A DNA stretch of 64,000 bases, from the NCBI GenBank assembly GCA_006384855.1, contig VCJN01003596.1, positions 124,001-188,000 on the forward strand, given 5' to 3'. The notes under the pieces are model-generated. The model saw only the letters and a program-made list of their open reading frames with translations. It had not been told where the DNA came from and made no database searches. Shown piece by piece: positions 33,721-42,929 of this stretch. Position numbers and translations under genes: made by a program. This DNA is from Tetraselmis striata. Taxonomy: Eukaryota > Chlorophyta > Chlorodendrophyceae > Chlorodendrales > Chlorodendraceae. Position 1 is the first letter of the stretch, and the number at the start of each line of letters is the position of its first letter.

Positions 33721-34630
33721 GAAGGCATGTATGACACGGGACGTGCTGCTCTACCGGTAGACCGCTCTACCGCCGTAATTTCTACGTACACGCACAGCGT
33801 GCCACGTCGCAAAAAGCAAATGGCGAGTAGCCAATCATCATGTGATTTTTTTTTTACTTTTTCAATTGCTTTTTGAGCCCTCAGAACGGCATGACACGAG
33901 AACAGCTCTACCGGTCAAACTAGCCGCTACCGCCCTACCGCTAGTGTCGAGCGCATATTTTGAAATATGTCCGTAAAGCGTTGACGAGTTTTCAAAACGA
34001 GGCATCGCCCGCCACCACGCACTCCCTCCGACGAGCATCACTTTCGACCTTCCTGGACTCGCAGAATTACCGTGCTACCAGTGGACGGCGGTCCGCTGAT
34101 GGCCGTCGTCGGCTGCGTTGCGAATGCCCTCATGCTCTGCCATAGAAGTGACTACGATCGGCCCAGAAAGCTGATGCTGGTCGGTGCTGCAACGAACCAT
34201 GGCCACAGAGGCTGCCAACGGCGCCTGCGCCAGCGGCATCGCCATTGTGGACGAGATCTCAGCTCGTTTCGTTGGCCACGGCAACATATCGAGGGGATCC
34301 TTAAACTGAAGACGTGCATTACGACAGCACTACCCAACAACGCGCCGCGAAAACTGGGCGCGCAGCGCCGTTCCGTTTATGCACTTGCTGCGGGGGTGCC
34401 CGTGGTGGCCGTCACGCCTCGGGTTTGCCAACGTCGGGATCTCGTGGCAAGCGACGGCCCGAAGCCCCCCCAAAGCCCCACCCAGCAGCCCCCCTTGCCC
34501 GTCAGACGGCGGCGGTGGGCGCCGGCATCGGGCGGCTGAGAGCGAATGCCGGCCGCCGGCACATGTACTACCATGCGCCCACCCAGTTGCACACCCGCGG
34601 CGTGCCAACCTGCCCACCTGCTTCGTCTGC

Positions 34631-36737
34631 ATGGCTAGTGGCCAGGCTGAGGCTTTAGCCTCAGCCAGTGGGGCTAAGAAGTCTAAGGCGGGTACGTGCG
34701 TGTGCAAGAAGTCGTGGTGCGGCTTGACTGTCGGCAGCCATGCATTTAAATGCAGCACGTTCAAGGGCAACCTGGAGAATCTGCTGCGCCGCCACCTGCT
34801 TGATAGAGCGGACGAAGCTTATATTCAAAGGATGTTCGCCAAACCTTGCAGCTATCGATTGCACGCCTCGCACTGTGATGTTTGCTCGAGCCGCGTGGTC
34901 GGCAAAGGCCGTCCGAGCATTGATCCAGCGGCGAAGCCGTTGGCCAAGGTGCACGCGCTGCAGCGGCGCGAGGAACTACTCGGAGCCACACCCACCGCGG
35001 CCGTTGCGCCGCGACACCCTCAAGCCCCCTCCAGTCGCCCCCTCAAGCCTTCCGCTCGTGCGCAAGCCTCTGCCGCCAGCCGTGTGGGGCGCGGCGCACC
35101 TGGTTCTGCCCCGCCGCGGCGCCGCACCAGGGAGGAGGTAAATGCGCATGAGGCATTGCAGGCCTCCCGCCCTGAGGTGGCTCAGCGGCAAGTGGACGAG
35201 CTGCGCAAGCAGCTCGATCACGTAAGTCATACCTCGTCCAGAGCTAGGGCGGATGCACAAGAGGCACAGAATCGCGTGAAGGAGCTAACGCGTTTTCTTG
35301 AGGAGCTTTCTGACGACAACATAAGATTGCAGCGCGAGGTTACCCGTTGCAGGGCAAGCAAAGACGTTGAAGGCAAGCGCAGACTTAGCTCGGGAAGTGC
35401 AAGCTAGAGCGGGTGATAGTTTATCTCGGGAGTCGGTAATGTCCCCAACTGGTAGCTGGCGCGAGCGAGTTCAGGAGCTCGCTGGTCTAGCCACTGTTGA
35501 TTTGTTGGTATGCGTTTATGAGCTGCTTAATTGGAATGGTCAATGCGAGCGGCTTAAGCTCTGGTTGGGCAAACAAAGCATTCAACGAATGCAAGCTGAG
35601 CGTGACGGCACCGCCAAGCTGCATGGTTCTGGTCATACCGACAAGAAAATTAGTTCACAAGATGCCTTCCTGCTGACGCTAATGAAGATGCGCACATGTC
35701 CGTCGCTGAATGTGATCAGCATTTGGGCCAGAACATTGGATGGCGGCCTGGCCAGAACCGTGGTGACATGGATAAATTTCATGGCTTATTTCTTCAGGTA
35801 TCTTTTTTTGAGCATTTGTTTGACTTGCTTTTGCTGCATTTGTTTGATTCTGATTTTGTTGCACTTGTTTGACTTTGATTTTGCTGCATTTGTTTGATTT
35901 TGATTTCGATTTGCATTTATTTTGATTTTGATTTTGTCTGCATTTGCATTTGTTTGATTTTGATTCCTGTTGATTAAGTTTGAATTAATTTTTGATTATT
36001 TATGCTCAGGTACCATTTTTTCGCCACCTACAGCCAGCGACCTCACTGGCCGCGCATCCGATCAATGGTAGGCTATGTATGGCAGCAAGCTAGTGAGAAT
36101 GGTGTTGGACTGCACATAGTACCGGATACAAGCACCTTCTAGCAACAGGGCAGTGCGGACCGTCTGGAGTAATTACAAGCAAGCTCACACCGCCAAGATT
36201 CTGGCGGCTATTGCCCCGACTTGTGCGTATGTCTGGTCGTCTGATGCTTATCCTGGGCGAATATCAGACATAGAGATATGCGATCATAGTGGTTTTCTTG
36301 ACATGGTGCAGAAAGGAGATGTCTCTTTCGCGGGCAAGGGCTTTGATTACCTTGCAGCCCTTATGAAAGCTCAAGGCGCCCATGTTGTAGACCCGCCCCG
36401 TAAGTTTCGCGGTGTAGACAAGTTTACCTCTGATGAAAGAGAAGAGGGTAATTTGCAGTCCAATATCCGCATTCATATGGAGCGGCACTTTTCTTGCGTC
36501 CAGGGCTGGGGTTCTTTTGCCACAAAAAATCCCTTTGATGTATTCCGATCTTATTGGAAATGCGTTTTCTGTGGTGAGCAACTTGTGCAACATGGGCCGG
36601 GCGCTGCACATGGATGCATCATGGGACGGAGAAGACCCCGATGGGGAGGAGGAACAATTAATGTAATAACTCTTTTCCAATTACATCGAGCTGGTGGGGT
36701 CATATGTGATTTGCATACGTACGGCGCCACGGTGTAG
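34631..36737 (+). pseudogene. ISL2EU-like DDE transposase with THAP-like finger, broken
   Basis: The ATG at 34631 starts MASGQAEALASASG. A Cys-rich block (CVCKKSWC, HAFKC, RRHLLDRAD, then a late Cys/His group) recalls a THAP-type C2CH finger. A coiled coil follows (QRQVDELRKQLDHVS; RFLEELSDDNIRLQREV). After a frame change near 35370, QDAFLLTLMKMRTCPSLNVI is the helix-turn-helix region. A GT-AG intron (35798-36009) keeps an Arg codon. Then come LDCT (first Asp), WSNYKQAHTAKIL, YPGRISDIEICDHSGFLDMV (second Asp) and NIRIHMERHF (Glu), the layout of DDE_Tnp_4 enzymes. The copy is damaged: a TAG follows LDCT where Glu is usual, a frameshift lies before it, and the usual ADKGF reads AGKGF. The family is known to cut and paste its element through the inverted ends. 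Confidence 0.7.
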
Positions 36738-37183
36738 GTCAGACCGGCTCTACGTAGGGCTGCGATGCAGGCGTTTGTGGCAGGCCACCCAAGCGTCATG
36801 GCGTCTGCGTGTGCGACATGGTCGGGTTTCGCTCCATCGTACAAAACTGCCGCGGCCGCGCCGCCGCCATCGTACAAAACTGCCTGGCTGCGCCGCCGCA
36901 GCCGCGCAGCGTCGGTAGGCCTCTTGGCAGGAAAGCGACTGCCGTCGAACACTAGCACTACGTTCAAGCCTCTATATACGATATACTGGGCGCGCTACCG
37001 TACCGCTGTTGCCATGCGTGTGTAGTCAGGGATGTCAGCGACAACATCGCCAGCATACGCACACGCGAGCTGGTGCATCCACACACACGCATCCACCGCC
37101 ACTATCTCACCGGCTGCCGAGACGTAGATATTGGAGTGCCGGCATAGCGGACCGATGGCCTTCAAAAAACCCGTGACACCCAT
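36551..37183 (-). pseudogene. Second XPG/EXO1-like nuclease, N-terminal part
   Basis: The minus-strand ATG at 37183 reads MGVTGFLKAIGPLCRHSN, then EIVAVDACVWMHQLACAYAG, the canonical XPG start with its first catalytic Asp. A TAG interrupts after MATAVR. The same phase resumes RAQYIVYRGLNVVLVFDGSR, the second Asp motif, followed by PAKRPTDAARLRRRSQ. LGWPATNACIAALRRAGLTY and VAPY match the entry to the XPG-I region. The D-x-D part is absent, so the gene is truncated. It is not a recent copy of the one at 2931-3963, because the two differ throughout. Its position between two transposase genes suggests it belongs to one of those elements. Confidence 0.65.
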
Positions 37184-37415
37184 CTTGGGTCAAGCCACGG
37201 CAAGTAGGGTGCGTGCCTGGTTGGTGTAGGATGGAGAATTGCCGACTAGTCGGAGTCGGCGGCAGATGCATGGCTGCGGCGCCCCCAACTGCTGGTCGCC
37301 CGATGCCGGCGCCCACCGCCGCCGTCTGACGGGCAAGGGGGGCTGCTGGGTCGGGTTTTAGTGGGGCTTCGGGCCGTCGATTGTCACAAGAGCATGACGT
37401 TGGCAAACTCGACTC

Positions 37416-38486
37416 GTGACGGCCGCAACTGGGAACGCCCGTAGCAACTGCATAAACTCCATGGCGTTGCGCGCCCAGTTTCTTGGCGCGCCCTCCTGCC
37501 GGACATCTCCTAATGTATGGAAAAGGAGTTTGTGGATCTCCTCTATAGGCAGGAAGATCAAGAACAAGCGTGCGAACACCCGTCGGCCAGCGCGCATGAA
37601 CTGGACGTCCTACTGCGACAACCTGACCGAGCGCGGTTTCCGCCGCAGATTCAAGATCACGAAGATGACCTTCGCTGACCTGGTCGAGAAGCTCGGGCCC
37701 TCCCTCACGTCGAACTCCTTCTTCGCAATTCTTTCGTCAGGATCTGCGACTTCTGTCGAGCTCAACCTAGCTGCGACTCTAAGGTGGCTTGCTGGCAGCA
37801 ACTTTCTGGATATCGAGGACCTGTACCTGATGGACAACTCGACCTTTTACAAGTGCGTGTTGTTGCAGATGATCTACGCGCTCGACAAGATTTTCACTGT
37901 CGACTTTGACATCTCGTCCTTTGAGCCACACATGGAAACCCTGTCCCAGAACATACATCTCCACAGCAAGCGGGTGGTAAGCTGTTGCATCGCTGCAATC
38001 GACGGCATGGCTGTGAAGATCGGACGTCCGAGCCGCCGTGACACTCGTCCCAACTAACCCCCGCATGGCTTACATGTGCAGGTCGGGCGGCTTCTTCGCG
38101 ATCAACTTGCATGCGCTTGCAACGGCGGAGCGGCGGTTCTTGTGGTGGAGCACGGCATACACCGGAGGCAGACACGACTCCGTGGCTTGGGAGTCAACTA
38201 GTATGCTGGCTGCACATCTGCGTGAACATCCACTGCCGTGGGTTACTGGATTGCCGGAGATGAGGCGTATGTGGCGTCATAGCATATGTTAGTGTCGTAC
38301 TCTTCTGATGGCGTTATGGACATCCGGAAGGACGGCTTCAACTACTACCAGAGCAGGTGCCGAATCAATGAACGTCGAGTGCGCCTTCGGAGAGCTGGTT
38401 AAACGGTTTGGCATTATTCTACGCAGGCCACTGACCACCACCCTCCCTCACACTGTGGTTGCAGTTTCAGTGTGCATGAACCGGTA
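37416..38486 (+). pseudogene. PIF/Harbinger-type transposase, broken
   Basis: The N-terminal part has SIGRKIKNKRANTRRPARM, then FRRRFKITKMTFADLVEKLG and LNLAATLRWLAGSNFLDIED, the conserved helical region before the catalytic domain. CCIAAIDGMAVKIGRPSRR carries the first Asp. After a frame change near 38035 it continues MCRSGGFFAINLHALATAER, RHDSVAWESTSMLA and FNYYQSRCRI. After another shift MNVECAFGELVKRFGIILRR carries the Glu. These landmarks are in the order known for PIF/Harbinger enzymes. At least two frameshifts and a weakened middle part make it inactive. It begins inside one arm of the ~200-bp inverted repeat. Confidence 0.75.
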
Positions 38487-39006
38487 GAGCACGTCCCGTG
38501 TCATACATGCCTGATGTTGCGGCGTCCACCTCTGAGGTATTGTACTGGACGGTAATAGGATCAGCTGATCCCGAATAGGTCAGAACGGTACATAGGATCG
38601 ATATTCACTTCGGTTCGGTTTTCATTATTCCGGTTTTCATTTCGGTTTTCAGTATTCCGGTTTTCATTTTTCATGGAAATAATAAGGGAGACGGGTCAGG
38701 AGGCCAGCGGGGCGATGCCCTTCCGGTCGAAACACGCTAGGATGGGCATGATTCAAACTATACGGGGCGACATCGGCCGGGTGGAGACAGAGGACACGCT
38801 TGACTGGCCGCTTGACCGGCCGCCCGTGGCGCCTTGCGGGGCTGATCCGGACGGGCAGCCATGGCCGTGAGGCATGCAATCCATGTACCACCCGCGCGAG
38901 GGTTCGGTGGGAGCGACGGGCGAGGGGTAGCGCGATGAAGGTGGATTCGCCAGCTACCGAGTGCCGTGTGCTAGAGCGGTAGTAAGGTAGACTGCCGCGG
39001 TACAGC

Positions 39007-39033
<27 letters not shown>
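39007..39033. repeat. Poly-G run, about 27 bp
   Basis: One of the longest of more than a dozen G or C homopolymers in the window. It lies between copies of the CTACCG motif. Confidence 0.9.
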
Positions 39034-39037
<4 letters not shown>

Positions 39038-39715
39038 AGCTACCGATGCCACCCTACCGCCGAAACGCGAGATCGGTCTACCGCTCTAGGGGCGGGTGAC
39101 CGCTCTACGCCGGAATTACACTTTGTGCGACATTGCGCGCTGTGTGTGTAGAAATTACGGCGGTAGGGCGTTCTACCGGTACCAGGGTAGAGCCTATCCC
39201 CTGGCCTACAGGTCTAAAGTGTATGGAGATAGTCCCTGGCCTGGGGCGGGAAAACAAAAAAGTGTATGGAGACAGTATTTATTTGTTGAGCAGTACAGGT
39301 ACCGGTACCGGGCGGGTAGTACTGTACTTTACAGGGGGCCCTCTGATGATGAGCTATAGGCCTTTAGCCAGCGCAGCGTCAGCAGCAGTACAAGCAGCAT
39401 TATCACAGCAGCAGCAGCGATGGTCCGCCGCCGCCTACTATACTACTAATCCTTACCTAGACGTCTATCCACGTGACGGGTACCAGTAAATGTCTCGATA
39501 CTGCAGATTGCAAGTGCGCGAGTCGATGACGACGCAAGTTTACGCCAATGCGAATAATAATGTGGTGAGCAGCAGCATAAGGATTGTATCACGCGCCCCG
39601 CGCCCCGAACCAATACTGACACCCTCCGGTGTGCTAGTGGACGTCGCAACAGTGGAACTCCGTTGCCCTGTGCCGAAGCAGAGCCGCCGCAGTCTGCCAG
39701 GCCCAAGGTTCCATC

Positions 39716-41026
39716 ATGCCGCGCCCACGCGCGCCCACACGCGCTCTGTTTGAACACACGGGCACTCGTCGCTGCGGCGGCAAATTCGACGTGTACCGCT
39801 GCAAACGCTGCGGGGTCGAGATCCTCGAAAACGCGTACCGCTTCGCGGTGCACATCTCAGTGTGCAAGAAGGCCACCGACGAGGACCGCGCGCTAGCGCA
39901 GCAGCAGCTGACCAAATCCAAGAAAGGTTCGAACTTCCAGTCCCCGCGGAACTCGCTGCCTGGCGACGTGGAGCTGGCGGGGCTGGTGGCCAGCGTCCGC
40001 GAGCGAGCGCAAAGTATCTCCGGTCTGAACAAGGACGACTTAACTACTCGGCTACTGCAGCAAGTGGCCAGCCGCTTCCAGCAGGACAGCTTCCCCGAGA
40101 GGCGCGCGACCCACCACGCTGGCGGACAAGACAAATCCAAGCGCCAGGTGTTGGAGAGCCAGGCCGAGGTGATTTTTCCGGCAGAGTCCCTGCTGGACAG
40201 CGGCCTCGGCGGGGGGCGCGAGTTTTACCACGTTTATTCGCGCGACAGCCAGTGGGATTCGCAGCCGCTCACGCACGGCCTCCCAAGCCACCAGGTGCAG
40301 CAGCAGCGCCGCGCGTACGACTGCGAGGCCGACCTGCCGCAGTACAATTTCGGTGCTGGTACCAGCCGCCGGCATAGCAGCTTTAGCGGCGGCAGCAACG
40401 TCGGCGTGAACCCCTTCGCCCGGGAGGAGCTGGCGATGGCCGGCGGCGGGTTCGACGGGCATCTCGGGGACGGCTTCGAGGGCGGCATCGACATGTCGAA
40501 AGACTATAGCGATGACCTGGACGCGCTGGTCGCCGCCGTCTCCGGCGGCAGCGGCGGTTTCGGCAGGTCGAATAACCAGCCGGCCGGAACCGCGCCCGGG
40601 AAGTTTGGCTTCGGCCAGCCTCAGCAAGCTCCCGACACCGTGAACCCTGACCTCGAGTTCGAGAGGTTCGAACAAGGCGGCAGAGCGTTCCCCCAGCAGC
40701 ACTACCCCAACCAGCCGCCGCAGCAGCAGTTCTCACATCCTATGACCTCGCAACCACAGCAACCGCAGTCAATGTCCCCCACAGAGCAGCTGCATCCACT
40801 GCAGCCACAACAGGCGCACCAACGGCCACCGCAGCAGCAGCCGTTCCCCTCACCTACAGGCCCGCAGGGAGTTTCCAGTACTGAGGGTTTTGGGTGGGGC
40901 ACGGACAATGTGCCAGTCTCCAAAGATATGACCACCGGGATGACGATGAGGGAGACAATCAGGGAGTCCATGGGCCACTCCAACATGCCCGCCGGTCAAC
41001 CGACTTTCAGCAACGGCTTTGTGTAG
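39716..41026 (+). CDS. C2HC zinc-finger protein with Q/P-rich disordered tail, 436 residues
   Basis: A single uninterrupted exon from ATG 39716 to TAG 41024-41026. Residues 29-50 form C-x2-C-x13-H-x3-C (Cys29, Cys32, His46, Cys50; core YRCKRCGVEI and HISVCKK). This resembles BED-type or related C2HC fingers and suggests nucleic-acid binding. Residues 55-130 are polar and could be helical. From about 200 the chain is Gly-rich, and residues 330-400 are Gln/Pro-rich. No catalytic domain is present. It lies just outside the transposon cluster and could be a host regulator or an accessory protein of a mobile element. Length without stops and codon use like the membrane-protein gene favour a real gene. 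The next in-phase stop after the TAG is TGA, 31 codons on. Confidence 0.6.
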   Translation: MPRPRAPTRALFEHTGTRRCGGKFDVYRCKRCGVEILENAYRFAVHISVCKKATDEDRALAQQQLTKSKKGSNFQSPRNSLPGDVELAGLVASVRERAQSISGLNKDDLTTRLLQQVASRFQQDSFPERRATHHAGGQDKSKRQVLESQAEVIFPAESLLDSGLGGGREFYHVYSRDSQWDSQPLTHGLPSHQVQQQRRAYDCEADLPQYNFGAGTSRRHSSFSGGSNVGVNPFAREELAMAGGGFDGHLGDGFEGGIDMSKDYSDDLDALVAAVSGGSGGFGRSNNQPAGTAPGKFGFGQPQQAPDTVNPDLEFERFEQGGRAFPQQHYPNQPPQQQFSHPMTSQPQQPQSMSPTEQLHPLQPQQAHQRPPQQQPFPSPTGPQGVSSTEGFGWGTDNVPVSKDMTTGMTMRETIRESMGHSNMPAGQPTFSNGFV

Positions 41027-41029
41027 AAG

Positions 41030-41500
41030 TTTCTGGCGCGCAAGTGCGCAGACCCCTGGCCACCAACATCGACCAGGCGCCCCAAAAATTGGCCAGCGTC
41101 ACTTTGATTTGGGCGGTTCTGGCTTCTTGGTGCACGGTGCACCTAGAAGGAAACGAGGACACCGGCAGGCGGCGTCGGTGTGAAAACATGCTCATTCATT
41201 ACGGCGTCCCAGACAGGACGCAGAGGTGACTGAAATCCAGCCCCCCCCTTTTATTCTCACTTGTATAATGTTAGTGGTTATAGCTGGCAACTTGTGGATA
41301 TGTGAATGTACTGTGTCAGCCATGAAAATATGCAAGATTCCCCTGGGCCACGACCTATGCTGCACCAAACACGCCCTTGGTGTGGTTTTGTCTGCGACCG
41401 GGGGAGCGAGGACGGGGTGGAGGGGGTTCACAGACTGTAGCCGCGTGCACGTGTGAGTGCGTTTGTGTATTGGGGTGACCTAGGGGTGTTTTGTGTGATT

Positions 41501-41582
<82 letters not shown>

Positions 41583-41998
41583 CAAACGCACTCACACGTG
41601 CGCGCGGCTTTATATATATAGAAAAGGGGGGGGTGAAGGCGCTTTTGGAGGTCCTGTTGATTTATCCCAGCCAGTTTGAATTGAGGGCATTGAGGAATCC
41701 CTGTCCTTCCCAGCAGCTGTCAGCCAGAGCTGCATGGTTTCCCCGTCATTTCGCCCTCGCAGTGGCATGCAGATGATCATGGCGATAACGCCGCTGGGTG
41801 TGGGCTGTGTTTGGTGGCGGGACCGGTTACCAGCTAGTTGGTTTCCAGTGGCTTCACTCATGGGGTCGTACAGCTCTTTGCATAGGGTCCCGCAATGGTG
41901 CTTACTTTATGCCTCTCCCTGCCAGCCAGCTGTTTGTTCCTATTTTGGGCAGCTTAAAGGGCTGTCATTTTCCCATCTTGCGTAGATGCGGGAAGTAC
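41030..41998. other. No gene recognised; contains a long (AT)n tract
   Basis: Short open frames without motifs on both strands. CACTCACACGTGCGCGCGGC near 41589 is a reverse-complement partner of sequence near 41440-41461, so the (AT)n tract sits between short inverted repeats. Confidence 0.45.
41501..41580. repeat. (AT)n microsatellite
   Basis: About 80 bp of alternating A and T with one TG interruption near 41525. Flanking sequences CGCGTGCACGTGTGAGTGCG (left) and its complement-like partner (right) could make the locus a large cruciform. Confidence 0.95.
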
Positions 41999-41999
41999 A

Positions 42000-42380
42000 A
42001 TGTACTAGCGCACACACTACGGCGGGGCTGGTTGCAGAGGCCGCATAGTTGCCATGTTTTCGATACGCCCCGCTTGTCTGGCCGTGCACGACGGCCGTGT
42101 GCATGCGAGCATCCTGGCTGCTTGGAGTCGGTTGAGCAGAGTTTCGCAACATGTCCGCTGTCATGCACGTCCCAGTCCCTCTGCTTGCGGGTTCTCTCAC
42201 ACCCTGACATGCTGCGCACCTGGTCGTGTTGGCCATGACAATACACCTGCTGTATCGGCGGCGCAGTCCAACTGCTGAATGGCGATGGAAGTGGCAGGGT
42301 GAATTCGTAGTATCCTGCGCTCTTGCTCAACGCGAACCCGCCAGCAGTCATGGCCATGAAAGGTGGTCCGTCCTAGGGGC
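42000..42380 (-). pseudogene. Possible TnpB/Fanzor-like zinc-ribbon fragment
   Basis: On the minus strand one frame reads QQVYCHGQHDQVRSM and ERTRKQRDWD; an adjoining frame continues with MTADMLRN. The order Cys pair, then RD, then an Ala/Asn-rich helix is reminiscent of the C-terminal zinc ribbon of OrfB/Fanzor proteins (…RDxNAAxN). The upstream RuvC-like part is not identifiable, and frame changes are needed. This is a weak call. Confidence 0.25.
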
Positions 42381-42929
42381 AGACAATCTGGGAATTACAG
42401 GTTCTGTGACAGTGGGGATTAGCAATGAGTTTGTTAGCAAGGCAAACCTTGGAACAGCAGGGAGTCGTCGAGGCTATATCTACAAACGCAATTCATGCTA
42501 TGGCCTCGTCTACCAGCGCAGCCCCGGAGGCATGGCTGTTCAGGGATCACCCGCAGCGAGATGCAGTGAGGTGCAGCAAAGCGGCGAGCTGCTGAGACAA
42601 AAAAAGTGGAACCACAGCCCCGGGGGGGGGGGGGCGGGTTGGGGGGGGGGGGGGGGGGCGAGGAGAGGGCGGCTTGGCGCAACTAGGAGCTTCGCGCGTT
42701 CACACAAGTAGTAATTGTAATATAAGGGCACTGTAATGGACTATGTCTTTGCATCTGTCGTGCATGCGCCCGCGCGCCATGTCGATCATCTCGGATGAGC
42801 AAATAAGCGGTAGAACATCATGAGCGCCAGTCAGAGCACATACGTCAACAAACCCCCCACCCCCCCAATGGTACACCGGGGCTTTGTATGACAGGAACCT
42901 GGTTGGCATCGCACTCGTCGGAGTTTGCT

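Larger units (their letters stand above)
33724..39193. mobile_element. Nested DNA-transposon cluster with several inverted-repeat pairs
   Basis: Three inverted pairs are visible. Pair 1 is 33724-33756 with 38481-38511 (starts GGCATGTATGACACGGGACG). Pair 2 is 33748-33800 with 39138-39193 (exact 16-bp core GAAATTACGGCGGTAG). Pair 3, about 200 bp and less similar, is 34335-34545 with 37285-37490. Between them lie an ISL2EU-like transposase, an XPG-like nuclease and a PIF/Harbinger transposase. The motif CTCTACCG is repeated near both outer ends, as expected for subterminal binding sites. The simplest reading is one or two PIF/Harbinger/ISL2EU elements inserted into each other. Exact borders and target duplications are not resolved. 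Confidence 0.6.

Noticed and set aside
33820-33960. Telomere-like or origin sequence near the poly-T tract
   Set aside because: Only one T run; no telomeric repeat motif or array.
39716-41026. A hAT transposase with BED finger
   Set aside because: The finger is compatible, but the rest has no DDE or dimerisation region and is low-complexity.
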